Positions 32,100 to 44,921 of a DNA stretch of 64,000 nucleotides are shown one piece after another; position 1 is the stretch's first letter; each line of letters opens with the position of its first letter. The position numbers and the translations under genes were made by a program. The stretch lies in NCBI GenBank assembly GCA_023525975.1, contig CM042021.1, positions 109,475,501 through 109,539,500 on the forward strand, in the 5' to 3' direction. The notes under the pieces were generated by a model. It worked only from the letters and a program-made list of their open reading frames with translations. It was not told the DNA's origin and ran no database searches. The DNA comes from Smallanthus sonchifolius (Eukaryota; Streptophyta; Magnoliopsida; Asterales; Asteraceae).

Positions 32100-33890
32100 C
32101 ATCCGTATCACCCTCAGTTGGCAAGGGACACTTCATTTGCATTGCATCATCATTCCCAGTGGCGACACTCGGGGAATCACCAGAACATCATCCACTCCCG
32201 CCCGAGGGCAGCGAGAAGGAGCCTTCGGAGGAGTCACCTACACCACCATCATCTAACGGGTATGGTGGGCCTTCTCAGGTCTATGTTATGGATGACACTC
32301 AGCACTAGCACACATCTCTTTGGGAGTTGGGATCGTCAGAGGCGAGTCCCTACTGTACCCACTAGCAACAATACGCCGAGTGAAGGCAGACCGTTGCATG
32401 CATTATTGCAGAACCCATTAACACGTAGATGTTATCACTTTTCCGAGCCACGGGCTCGCTTCTTTGGTCAATATTCTGTTGAGAATAGATTGAACACAAA
32501 GTTGAGAACGTTTATTCAAACCTATCCTGACTCAGTTGAAAGGACGACTACTTTACTGCTCCCTGTAACTTGTATTCATGAATTAGTTTCATTTCTCAAA
32601 GTCGCTTTTATGTACATGTTTGTTTCATGCTCTCATCTACAATCCGCTGGATGGGACTCTTGTATTGTGTTTCAACTCGAGTGAATACTCGGATCAAACG
32701 ACTCCTGGCTACTCATCCTGATATGAGTCCTAGTTGATCAACTTATGATTAATAACTAAGCTTTTCGATAACTTATCATCTCTGGCAATACTCTGTATTC
32801 GGAAATACAACCTAAATGACATTATGACACAGGACAGGGAGAACCAGGGTGAGCATGCAAAGCAAATTATCATTGCGGGTGCACACGTAATATTAATTTG
32901 AGGTGCATGTAAATCCTAGTGAAACCTAGTGTGTGGATAAATGGTCCTAATCTGTGAATTACAGACTTAAGTTTCCACTGTCCGTAGAAATTCTCATAAC
33001 CTGCTCAACGACTAGTTGGTATCGTTAAACCTGTTCAACAGTTGATAGACGCGACTATCAGGTTGAAAATGTTTACGGACACACTGAACTATCATCAATA
33101 GGATTCATCCTTTTATCTCACTCATGTAAGAGTTTTAGTGAAATTAAGACTCTCATCTAAACGTGATCACAGAAACCATCTTGATTGAAACTCTAATAGA
33201 ATCTCATGGCAAACTTATCGATTCCAACTATGTAAGCGGAATTTGTGGAATTCTTTCTAAGCTAACACATTATCCCTTACGCTACAACAATAAATCTCAT
33301 TTGACCCTATTGCCTTATCATGTGACTAGTCCTTGGTCTAATTCGAATTATACCCCAGCATATTCAATCCTGTAAATGAATTTCTTTCCTCAAGAAATGA
33401 TCCAGCGGCATTAGGAGACGAGGATTTAATCCAACCAACCCCATCAACGACAGAGTAGGTTTAAGTCTGTTAAGAGTTTCAACTAGTTGACCTCTTCAGG
33501 ACAAACCAGAGTGGTTATACGGAGAGATACCCTAAGTGCAACAAGTGTAATTTTCACCATCTCGGTACTTGTGAGAGAAATCGTTGCCAGCGATGTGGTA
33601 AGATGGGCCACGCTGTGAAAGACTATAGGGTTGCACTTCCGAACAAGCAACCATTTCGACCACAGGGATTTACAAGAGGATGTTTTCAGTGCGGCAAGTA
33701 GGGACACATTCAAAGGGATTGTCCTTAGTCAAAGAAGGGTGGAAATGGTAATGGTAACGGTAACGGCAATAATCAGAGCAACAATGTTAACAACAACAAT
33801 CAAGACAACAACAATGGTGGCAATAATGCCAATAATGGAGGGAATGGTGCGAAAGGACGAGCCTTTGTACTAGGATCTAGAGAAGCTCGA
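32100..33890 (+). pseudogene. Degenerate gag region with CCHC zinc knuckles
   Basis: The first 1.4 kb carries many stops and no recognisable capsid domain, so gag is heavily decayed or internally deleted. From about 33520 one frame shows CNKCNFHHLGTC, then the knuckle CQRCGKMGHAVKDYR, then CFQCGK-stop-GHIQRDCP, followed by an Asn/Gly-rich linker. The stop inside the second knuckle would by itself block a normal Gag. Confidence 0.7.
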
Positions 33891-33902
33891 TATGATCATA
33901 AT

Positions 33903-36900
33903 GTGGTCACCGGTAAGTTTCTCTTAAACAATTACTTCGCTTCTGTTCTATTTGATATCGGTGCTGATAGGAGTTTTATATCTAAGAAGCTTAGTGATAT
34001 GATAAAAGGAACCCCAACTCTGTTAGAAGCTAAGTATATAATAGAGATAGCTGATGGCCAAATAATTGAAGCAACCCACATTCTTAAGGGTTGTAAGCTT
34101 GAGTTGGCTGGTCATAAACTTGATATCGACCTTATGTCGGTCACACTTGGTAGTTTTGATGTAATTGTTGGTATGGATTGGTTATCTAAAAACCAAGCTG
34201 AAATTGTCTGTCGGGAGAAAATCGTTCGCATTCCTCTCCCTAGTAGAGAAATCCTTTCCGCTCAAGGCGAAAAGAGTAGTGCAGTCGTAGGCATCATATC
34301 ATTCATGAAAGCGTAGAAGTGCCTGCTTAAAGGTCACACTGCTGTTCTGGCACTCGTTGCAGAACAACCACCGAAAGAGAAGAAAATTGATGATATTCCC
34401 ATCGTTCGTGATTTTCTAGAAGTGTTTCCCGAAGATTTTCCTGGGCTGCCACCTCACCGTCAAGTTGAATTCCAAATCGATCTAGCACCTGGAGCGACTC
34501 CGATAGTGAATTGCAAGAGTTGTCCACACAGTTACAGGAATTATTGGATAAAGGTTTCATCCGACCTAGCTCATCGCCATGGGGAGCTCCAGTTCTGTTT
34601 GTCAAGAAGAAGGACGGGACTTTCCGTATGTTTATCGACTACCGTGAACTGAATAAAGAGACAATCAAGAACTGTTATCCTCTGCCTCGTATAGATGATC
34701 TCTTTGATCAACTCCGAGGATTAAGCTTCTATTCAAAGATCGATCTTAGGTCTGGTTATCATCAGTTGAGAGTCCGAGAAGAAGATGTCTCAAAAACTGC
34801 ATTCAGGACTAGGTACGACCATTACGAGTTTATGGCTATGCCATTTGGACTGAACGACGCACCCGAGATGTTCATGGACCTCATGAACCATGTGTGTAAG
34901 CCATACCTTGATAAATTTGTCATCGTTTTCATCGACGACATCCTCATTTATTCCAAGAACAAGGAGGAACATGAGTAACATCTATGTTTAATCCTGGAAT
35001 TACTTAAGCAGGAGCAACTGTATGCTAAGTTTTCCAAGTGTGAATTCTGGATCCGAGAAGTTCAATTCTTAGGACATGTGGTTAACGAGAAGGGAATACA
35101 TGTCGATCCATCAAAGATAGAAGCCATCAAGAATTGGGCAGCACTGACGACTCCGACTGAGGTGCGACAATTTCTGGGATTGGCTGGTTATTACCGTCAT
35201 TTCATTGAGGGACTTTCCAAGATTGCTCAACCCCTCACTACCTTAACTCAGAAGGGTAAACCCTATAACTAGGGTGATACTCAGGAGTCAGCATTTCAGC
35301 AGATTAAACTGAAACTCTACAGTGCACCATCCTATCTCTTCCCGAGAGAACGGATGACTTTGTAGTGTACTACGATACATCCATTCAAGGCCTTGTTTGT
35401 GTCTTAAATGCAACACGAGAAAGTGATCGCATACGCTTTTCGTCAACTGAAAATTCATGAGAAAAACTACATGACTCATGACTTAGAGTTGGGAGCCGTG
35501 GTAGTTGCCCTAAAGATCTGGAGACATTACTTGTACGATACCAAGTGCCCCATTTACACCGATCACAAGAGTCTTCAGCACGTCTTTGAGCAAAAAGAGT
35601 TGAACATGCGACAACGTCGTTGGGTCGAACTCTTGAACGACTATGACTGTGCAGTCAGATATCACCTTGGCAAGACTAATGTGGTAGTCGATGCCCTATT
35701 CATCCAGGTCATGGACGACGCACACAAATCCCGATACCCTATTCATCCAGGTTCCGACAAGATGTACCATGACCTTAAGATGCTATATTGGTGGCCGAAG
35801 ATGAAAGCTGATATAGCCACCTATGTAAGCAAGTGCCTGACTTGCTCAAAAGTCAAAGTGGAATACCAAAAGCCTTCTGGTCTGCTTCAACAGCCAGAGA
35901 TCCCAATGTGGAATGGGAACAAATCTCTATGGACTTCATAACCAAATTACCCCGAACTCCTAGCGGATGCGACACCATCTGGGTGATCGTAGATCGCTTG
36001 ACAAAATCAGCTCACTTCCTAGCAATTAAAGAGATCGACAAAATGGAGAAACTTACTTGTATTTACTTAAAGGAAGTAGTCTCTCGGCACGGAGTGCCAA
36101 TTTCTATCATTTCGGATTGTGACGCTTGATTCACATCACATTTCTGGCAATCGTTACAAAAAGCTTTAGATACGCGTCTAGATATGAGTACGGCGTACCA
36201 TCCTCAAACCGATGGCCAAACGGAACGTACCATTCAAACTTAGAGGACATGCTACGAGCTTGTGTGATTGATTTCGGTAACACTTGGGAGTCTCACCTGC
36301 CTCTGGTGGAGTTCTCCTACAATAACAGTTATCACACTAGCATCAAGACAGCACCATTCGAGGCATTATACGGACGGAAATGCCGATCTCCTATCTGTTG
36401 GGCTGAAGTTGGGGATAGCCAACTTACAGGTACCGAATTTGCATTCGAAACCTCTGAAAAGGTCGTTCAAAATCGAAACCGTATGATGACAGCTCGTGAT
36501 CGACAAAAGAGCTATGCTGATAAGCGTCGTAAGCCATTAGAATTTCAAGTAGGCGATATGGTTCTATTGAAAGTCTCACCTTAGAAAGGCGTGATTCGCT
36601 TCGGGAAACGAGGCAAACTAAAACCTCGTTATGTTAGACCGTTCAAGATAGTGGAGAGAATTGGCCCAGTAGCGTACCAACTGGACCTACCTGAAGGACT
36701 GAGTGGTGTACAATATGTCTTTCATGTCTCAAACTTGAAGAAATGTCTAGCAGACGAGACACCCGCGATTACTCTTGAGGAACTACAAATCGATGAACAA
36801 TTACGCTTCGTTGAAGAACTGGTAGAAATCATGGGTAGGGAAGTCAAAACGCCCAAACACAGTAAAATCCCTATTGTCAGAGTTCGTTGGAACTCGAAAC

Positions 36901-36986
36901 GCGGACCGGAATACACATGGGAGCGTGAGGACCAGATGATGCGTAAGTATCCTCATCTGTTCAAGCACTCCACGTCAAACACTTAA
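33903..36986 (+). pseudogene. Broken pol: protease, RT, RNase H, integrase, chromodomain
   Basis: Domains in order: protease with FDIGADRSF (the catalytic DTG altered to DIG) and VGMDWL; reverse transcriptase (from ~34511) with YRELNK and an intact FIDDILIY box; RT thumb (35078-35272); RNase H (35408-35690) with TDHKSLQHVF; integrase HHCC (HPGSDKMYHDL, WWPK, CLTCSKVK, ~35737-35870) and core; chromodomain (36591-36986, RVRWNSKRGPEYTWEREDQM). Stops or shifts occur near 34315, 34510, 34976, 35270, 35405, 35700, 36129 and 36584, so no polyprotein can be made. Confidence 0.9.
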
Positions 36987-36993
36987 GGTACCA

Positions 36994-37102
36994 TTTAATT
37001 TTCGGGATGGAAATTCTTTCAACTAGGGGATAATATGACACCCGAGAATTTTTTTTTATTATTTTAATTTTCGGGACGAAAATTCTTTCAACTAGGGGAT
37101 GA
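36994..37102 (+). repeat. Duplicated pre-LTR segment with a foreign LTR start
   Basis: TTTTCGGGAYGRAAATTCTT and CAACTAGGGGATRATRTGACA occur twice, at about 36997-37043 and 37066-37109. The first copy runs into ATGACACCCGAGAATTTTTT, which looks like the start of a different LTR. Only the second copy leads into the matching LTR at 37103. Confidence 0.7.
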
Positions 37103-39420
37103 TGTGACATCCGACTATTTGGAGTTAACTCCGTTAACAAACTTCGTTATCTCTCTCAAACTCAGTTAGTCCAGTTAACTCAATTACAAACGTCAAGGAC
37201 TATTTCTGTCGATATCCAAACTCAAACACACCAAAAATTACAAGGACCAAAGTTGTAATTACCCTAAACCAGGTCTGTTGACTTTTAAAGTCAAAATCAT
37301 ATACATTTGTGCTCGGTTGACTTTTGTAAAGTCAAACCCCATGGTTCTTGACCCAATTCGCAATCCGTAACAGAAATTCATTTGACATTGTAACTGATTT
37401 ACGTAGTAATGATGAGGTCGACCATTATTGAACCAATTAACATCGGCATTGATCTCGAATTAATCCTCTTTATGCCTAACAAAGGTGTAACTGTCGAAAA
37501 CCCATTATGCCTATCGAACTCGATCAAATCATGAATCATTTCGCAATCAAACCCTTTACACACGATAAACGAACCCCACTGAAGCTTGTGCACAACTTAT
37601 TTCGGCCGGAGTAGTAGCCGGAGACGCCGGAGGTCAAACTTTTGGAGCCGCACCTGTGGTTTAGTCGAACTCCATCAACCCGACATCGATTTAGGTAATT
37701 GAACACACCCCTAGATTCGTTTTCACCTCTGTATTGAAAGCCCTAACCTAATTTAGACCTACAATACCGAATTAAACACGAACATGTACCTAGGGTTCAT
37801 ACGAATTCAGTTTGGTCGAACTCCACTCTAAACACAATTTAAATTCAATTAAAATACATGGGCAGACTCGCAATCACCTATCCATTGAAAGCCCCATGAT
37901 TCCTACAACTTTTAATATCAGAATCGTTTAAATCGAATTCATGTTCTTGTCTAGGGTTTTCGGCTTTTCATTTGAGAAATTAACGATCCTATAACTAATG
38001 TTTTTGCAATTAAACGAACACACTGATTCGCAAAACCCCGTTTATCAAAACCCCTATGCCATTTGGGACAATCATGGTCTAATTCGTTAGGATTGAGACT
38101 GGTTCTTGATTCAGATCGCAAAGAGGGAAGAACACCGAGAGTATTCATGTTAAAACCATTCATGTCCGGGTTCTAACGTGATTGCCCTAGCGGGTGGGTT
38201 GGTTAGTACCGTGTGTTGGTAGGGAGGGGACCCGGGTTCGAATCTCTCCACCTCCAATTCTTTTTAAACCACATTTTAATTATTATTTTCAATATAAAAA
38301 TTATCTCAATATTAATATATTATTATATTAATATGTTTTGAGCCCGTAAACCACCCGTAGGCTCGGGTTTGGTTTGTAAACCATATTCATTAAAAATACC
38401 AACTTTTAAAATAATATATTTATATTATTTCCAAACCACGACTCCAAATAAAATAATATGTTTATATTATTTTCAACCCGTGACTCCAATTAAAAATAAT
38501 GTATATATAGATATTATTTTCACCTCGTTTATAAACTTCGTGTAACGTTTTAAACTAATAAATTATATAATTATTTATATTATTTACCCACGTTTAATAT
38601 TCTCGTATAAAAATAATAGTTTATTATTTTTGTCACGCATTTTAAATAATCATGTTATTCCTCTAAAAATAATATATTAGTTATATTATTTTCCTAGCTA
38701 TTATTTTAATGGTACAAACGCACGGATATATTTAATTATTATTATATTCGTAATTAAGAAACTTTCGACACGTAACGCATTTATCTTAATTATTATATTA
38801 AGAAACCTATATTCTCGTCGACACGTTCGTCTTCTCATTGATCCTTAGAATGTGTTAAGACGTTCTAATCTTCCGTGTTATCGTTACATATCTCATATGT
38901 CCCTAACTTATGTGTTTATAATTCTAGGGTATACGTAAGCCGTGCAGGTTAACACATGAGGTTCCGAATCTCATACTTGTGTGATACTACCTTCTACGCA
39001 ACGCAGGTGAGTTTTCACGACCCCTTTTTACTGTTTTAAACTGGGGGAGAAAACATGACGTAAACGCTTTTGATTTTTATAATTCATATATGTTATCACT
39101 TGTATGACTATGCGTGCACATCTATCATTAAGTCCTCACATCGGACCGTTAATATGAATATAACAAGGTAATTTGAGTAGTACTACTGGGTTTGACAAAC
39201 CTCACCCGCGTTAGTCGCGCTAACCCGACTGGATGTCGAACGGGTGCAGTCTTGACCTAAACATGGGAGGCAAAAACATAAACAGTCAGCCGTCGGTTGC
39301 GAGGGCATTAGTTAACATGCTTATGGGTTAGCTACCTATTGATTTATATATTGAATGGATATTAACCTATTAAACTTTGTTGCAAACTGAAACCTGTGAA
39401 TTCACCAACACTGTGTTGAC
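37103..39420 (+). mobile_element. 3' LTR of the Tekay-like element, truncated at its 3' end
   Basis: Matches the 5' LTR from TGTGACATCCGAC to about TGTTGACA at 39420 with small differences, including a ~22-bp deletion near 39265. The last ~290 bp present in the 5' copy are missing. The tRNA-like block is retained at about 38180-38265. What truncated it is not evident. Confidence 0.85.
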
Positions 39421-40456
39421 AGGAAAATGAGAATGAGGATGCCTAGAAATGTAACATGTGTTCTCTTAATTAGTCATTTATTTGATAGAAATGTGACACA
39501 CACACAGACACATATATATATATATATGAGAGATCAAGAGAAAACCACAGACGAAAACCAAGAAAAGCACTTTCAACCAATCATATTTTTTTTCTATTTA
39601 TTTTTTATTTTTTAAATAGAAGGTTATTTTGTAATTTTAACACACCTTTAAATTTAGTATTTATCTTTTATTCTTTTTTTGAATTCCATAAATCACTCCC
39701 TAAATAATTGATTGTATCCTCTTCCTCTCTCTCTAAATGATCGAGATATCATTCATAAATGGTTTTCTTCATCAATTTTTCAATTAGCGATGGTGGTGTT
39801 TGGACAGGGATGGCAGTGGCGACTCTGTGTTACGTCGAGATTCAGACATTCCAAAGTGGCGATGGGCAGGTTAGGGGTTCGACGATGACAGCAACCTAGG
39901 GTTCATGTGGCGACGATGGTGGAGGAGAAACACTACCGGTTGCTTTACTCAGATCCACCAGCGATAGTGGAGGACAAACACAACAAAAGTGGGAGAAGGT
40001 TTCACCGGTTTGCTGTGACTCTCAGTTTTCTGGCGAGGTTGAAGATGATTTCGGCCAGAGCCCAATCGAAGAAGATGTTGTTCAATCTCAAGAACATGAT
40101 GACATGTTTACATATACGTATGATGTGCCATCATTTATACATATTTTGCATGCATAACAATCACCATATTATGGTACTAAGTGAATAATAACCTTGCAAT
40201 TGATACTTAAAATGTTTATCTTTTATAATTGCAGGTTATTCGCTATCTTAATGATAAACAAAGATAAAACCTATAAAAAAACCAAGAAATCAAGTTTCTA
40301 GAAGAATCATTCCCGAGCTTTGACAGCCAAGAAGTCAACCAAGTTCAACAAAAGTCAACCAGGAGCTAAAAGACAAAACTAGGCAACAGGCATGCATGGC
40401 CGTGCATCTACCCACCTTGTTCCCCACGGCTCCAAGTACATTACCACTCGTACCCT
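39421..40456. other. Left inverted end of a Mutator-like element and its flank
   Basis: (CA)n(TA)n is followed at 39528 by GAGAGATCAAGAGAAAACCA, which mirrors sequence ending at 61353. Frames between 39900 and 40190 have no recognisable domain. From roughly 40200 the sequence probably belongs to an older LTR that resumes at 59442. Confidence 0.4.
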
Positions 40457-41266
40457 ATGATTGTAATCCCCAAGAAATTCCAGTCTTTATCTTTAATTTT
40501 CTTGCACTTGTAATTTCATTACTATGTGGTTTGCATCCGTCCATTTCAATAAATTATCCATTACATTTCATGAGTATTCATACATGCATACTTTGAGTGC
40601 AATTATTTCAAATTCAAAAATAATAAATATTTATATAAGATATTATGTAAATAATTGTTATTATTCTATGAAATAAATATATATATATATATATATGTGC
40701 TAAGGTATCTTCTAAACCTATATATATATATATATACACATAAATAAACAACTTACCAAAAAGTTAAATTATGAATTCTATAAAAATTAGGGTTTATAAA
40801 AGTTTATGTTTTTTTTAATAAAAATAGGAATTAATTTTATTTAATAAACTATATTTTATATTTATAACATTTAATTATAACCTAATGATTTATTAGATTT
40901 TATAAAGAAATTATAAGATTTAATAATTTTATGTTTTATAAAAGTCCAGGGGTTAATATTGTAATTCCTGAAACCTTGGTTTCAATTAAAAACAAGCTTA
41001 TACATGAAATAATAAAGGTTTGAAACTTGAAGGACCTGTCCAAATCCCAAATTCTCCTTGTAGGGACCGGTTTTGACACCTCTACTCACGAACTCGGAAT
41101 CTATACGTTTTCGTGCAAAACCGTTCACGACAACACGTCTGGGACATCTAATCGATCCATCCTTTGCGATTAATCACATTTTAATGACCATCTTCATGGC
41201 TAATTTGTAACCGATAAACCCACTAACAATCAGTTAAACGTTCGAGTCATTACAGTCTAAATTGGG

Positions 41267-41274
41267 TATAAATA
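41267..41274 (+). promoter_or_regulatory. TATA box in the 5' LTR
   Basis: TATAAATA after GGG and before a GACAC-rich leader is the likely Pol II start of the element. It falls inside the 637-bp stretch missing from the 3' LTR. Confidence 0.6.
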
Positions 41275-41589
41275 GACACTCCCCATCGCAGGCGAGACAC
41301 AATACAAACTCAACACACCCTAAATTGCATCCCATATCACTTCTGGATCACGAATCAGAGCCAATATACCCGAACATGTTCATCGAGTCATTCCCCTCCA
41401 ATTCGTATTCATTTCAGGTAAATTTGGTACCATTGTGTTCGTTTAAATCCCACTAACAAAAGCCCTATGGTTTCGGGTTCGATCGTTTACTCGATCGAGA
41501 GTATTGTATGGGCTAGGGTTACAGGTTCCAATGGGGGAGAAGATGACTTAGGAACTTGTGTTTTTAAATTAATCAAGCCAGTTAAGACC

Positions 41590-41680
41590 AAGGCATAATG
41601 CCCTGGTCTGATGGTTAGTGTGTTAGTGTGCGTGTGACCCGGAAAGGGGCGCAGGTTCGAGTCCCGGCCACCCGTTTTTA
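41590..41680 (+). other. tRNA-like block with B-box in a second LTR family
   Basis: GCCCTGGTCTGATGGTTAGTG resembles a tRNA D-arm/A-box. The B-box GGTTCGAGTCC (41654-41664) follows, then GTTTTT as a possible Pol III stop. Not a complete cloverleaf. Confidence 0.6.
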
Positions 41681-43270
41681 CTCCAAATTATTTTCTTTTA
41701 TTATTTTAAACCCTTATTTCACATTTAAAAATTCCAATTTAAATTTTATAAATTCTATAATTATAATCTGAAAGTTTTATAAAAACTGAAATTATAAAAT
41801 AGTGTTTATTTATTTTGTTTTAAATAAAAACATATTATAAAGCATTTTTAAATTCCTAAATAAATCATAAAAAATGATTTATTTAGACAAGTTTAATTAT
41901 ATTATTTATCTATATATTAATAATGTTTATTACATAAATTTTAATTAAATATGTAAGCATTATTAAATTCTTTCAAACTCATAAATAATTATTTTTAAGA
42001 GAATAATTATTTAAAACACCTTTAAATTTATAAAAAATGCCTAAATGATTATTGTAAATAATTATTTTATACAATGTTCAATTAATTTCATTTAAGCATA
42101 TTTATTTATTAACTCTTTTATAATTCTTATTAAATGAGATTATTTAAATGTTTAACTAATCACTTTATTAAATTAACTAAACCTTTTCTATTTCCTAATT
42201 TATTTATAAGTTATTTTATAAATAAATCCAAAATGCATTATTTTCCATACCACAATATGTTTATTTAACAAATCAGATGTAATATTATTTAAACCTTTTT
42301 CATTCTATGATTTATTTATTTAATTATTATATGAATAAAGTCCAAACATTTTAGCATTATAAATACATATTTTCCTACAAAACTTGCACAAACCCCAGTC
42401 TCAAACCCCCATGAAACCCTAAAGTCCCAAAATTTCCTTAATTCCATTTAGACATACATTAAATTTAGAGTACCATTATCTATGTAGGTTTGTTGTGAGA
42501 AATCCTCACAAGACCTATTCATCTTACCAAATACTATCACTTCTAGCATCAATACAAGTGATTTTCATATCCACCTTTTCTCTTTACTATTATTTACAAA
42601 TACTCGGGGTGGAACATGTTTACATACTATACTTACCAAATTCAATACCATTGTTCTCTTGCTAATTACTATGTGCTTTATGTCTTAAACTACTTGGCGA
42701 CCATACGTGTGTTCATGTTTAGTACATTCATTAACTTGTGTTGCAAGCCTAAGGTAGTACCTTTTATGATCATTTATATGAGAAACCGATACCATAGTTA
42801 ACACAAAGCTTGGCGGGTTTTGTGTGTACCATATTACTACTTTTTCTAAAACACAATCTGCTGGATTGTACATACCAGTTTTCCATTTACTACGGTTTGA
42901 TTGTACACTTTGGAACCTTGTATGTTTTAACATTTATGCCTTAGTTATGCTTTGAACATATTGAATTTCAAATCCTTTTACAATTTTTGTTGGTGTCAAA
43001 ACCTATGTTACTCACCAACTACTTGTAGTTGACATTTACTCACATGTTTCAGGTGCACCTGTTTGAGGACTACTTGATCACATAGGACATGGGCCTAGTT
43101 TTAATTTAATTTATGTTATGTTATGAACGTTTTATTTTCTATTTACTCTTGTAACGGATGCTTTAATTTTGTTGAATAAATATTATCACTTATTAATAGA
43201 TGGTCATGTGCTCATGAACAAGCGCGTCAGCCCCGACGTATAATCCGCCGCCGGCCGGGGTGTGACAGAT

Positions 43271-43281
43271 TGGTATCAGAG
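43271..43281 (+). other. Primer-binding site of the second gypsy element
   Basis: TGGTATCAGAG, 3 bp after the LTR end, matching initiator tRNA-Met. Confidence 0.85.
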
Positions 43282-43848
43282 TATGGTTATAGGGATTAGG
43301 TTATTAGACATACATGACATAGACTATAACCTAGGAGTCCCAAACATGAGTTTAACTCGTGTCTTTTGTTAGGAACTCCTCTCTATACTCATTATACACA
43401 TACTTACATCCACACCTACCTATTCCTATCTACGTGGTGCAATTACATACACAAGGGACTACATGAAACATACTCTTAGATCTACAGGTCTAATACAAGT
43501 GAAACTCTCATCAAAGGTATCAAGGTTCTGACTGATGAATGAGAACTTATGCAATCCGGAAGGGTGGATGGCTGTATTCTGGAAAATTCTGTCTAGGAAG
43601 GCATTTCATATAAATCCAAATCAACCGATGGACCAGTTATGCTTTCCTGGGAATTCTTGGGATGAGTATCCAATTATAGGCTAAAGCATGACTTCTCAAA
43701 CATTAAGTGAACTTAAAATACTTTGATAAGTCAACGTATCCATTTATAATGGGTACCACCCATGTTTTATTAAATACCCCATGATTTTATTACAAACTCT
43801 TAAACATGATTCCTATCTTATGAAACTACTGTTCATGCCTTTTGTAGA

Positions 43849-44906
43849 ATGCCTCCTCGTCGTGAACGTAGAAACAACCTCACTGGCAGGATCATCCAGT
43901 AAATGGCTACGATCTTACCAACCATGGTCAATCAGCTGAACCAGAATGCAACTACAAGGAATCCCACGTGCACGTTCAAACACTTCAATTCCTACAACCC
44001 CACCAAGTACTACGGAAATGAAGGAGCCACTGGATGGACTTCTCCAATGGTTTGAAAGCATTGAGGGAACCTTCATCAATGCTGACTGTCCTGAGAACCT
44101 GAAAGTTAGTTATGCTACTAGTGTCTTCCAAAAAAGGGTACTCACCTGGTGGAACGGAGAAAAGTGTAACCGTGGGATAGAAGTTGCTCTAGCTCTACCA
44201 TAGGCTGACGTCAAGACCCTCATAACCGATGAGTTTTGCCCCCGTAATGAAGTCAAGAAACTAGAAGTTGAGTTCTGGGATCTCAAACAAGATAGTGGTG
44301 AAAGCCTTGCCTACACCACCCATTTTCATGAGCTTAGCCTCTTAGTGCCTCATATGATCACTCCTCTTTCCCGATCCATTGAGAAGTACATCAATGGTCT
44401 GCCTATGCAAATCCAGGACACCGTCTTGGGTAGAAATCCAGCCACACTTGAAGAAGCCATCCGCCTTGCTGCTACCCTGTTGGACAATCATGTTAAGGCG
44501 GGAACTTTATCTAAAAAGGGTGCCAAGAAGACCCTTGAGAAAACCACTACTGAGCCTACCAAGGAAACCAAGTCTGAGTCTTCCTTCAACAGCAAGAAGC
44601 AGAAGGGCAAGAACTTTGTCATTATCACACCTGCTACTCTTCTAGCCAAGTAACCCCTACTGCCTTCAACCCCAACAAGAAGCCATATGAGGGACTCTAC
44701 CTTTGTGCAACACTTGCCAGCTCCATCATACCACCAACATGCCATGTCGTTTATGTACCAATTGTGGACGTTCTGGGCATACGACGAACATTTTCCATGC
44801 TGCTCCTCGAGTTAACCAAGCCTACCAACCTGCTGTTCCTGCTGCTATCACCCAGGGTCGTGCTTGTTACGAGTGCGGTGACCCTAATCATTTCAGGAAC
44901 CGTTGA
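43849..44906 (+). pseudogene. gag of the second gypsy element, broken
   Basis: From ATG at 43849 (MPPRRERRNN) through the capsid domain (LQWFESIEGTF, VFQKRVLTWWNG, FCPRNEVKKLEVEFWDLKQ, ELSLLVPHM, INGLP) to zinc knuckles (CRLCTNCGRSGHTT and CYECGDPNHFRNR). Stops near 43900 and 44201 and frame changes near 43945 and 44650 interrupt it. Confidence 0.8.
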
Positions 44907-44921
44907 CCTAGGTTAGTTATT

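Larger units (their letters stand above)
40462..43267 (+). mobile_element. 5' LTR of the second gypsy element
   Basis: Starts TGTAATCCCC and ends GGGTGTGACA, 2.81 kb. It contains a TATA box (TATAAATA, 41267-41274) and a tRNA-like block (41590-41680), both absent from the 3' LTR. The interior from 41700 to 42370 is extremely AT-rich. Confidence 0.9.

Noticed and set aside
32118..32684. 188-codon plus-strand ORF as an independent gene
   Set aside because: Lies in the gag position of the Tekay-like element, lacks a recognisable domain, and is followed by decayed sequence.
39907..40188. 93-codon plus-strand ORF
   Set aside because: No recognisable domain; it lies in sequence adjoining a Mutator-like end. 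A captured fragment is possible but not supported.
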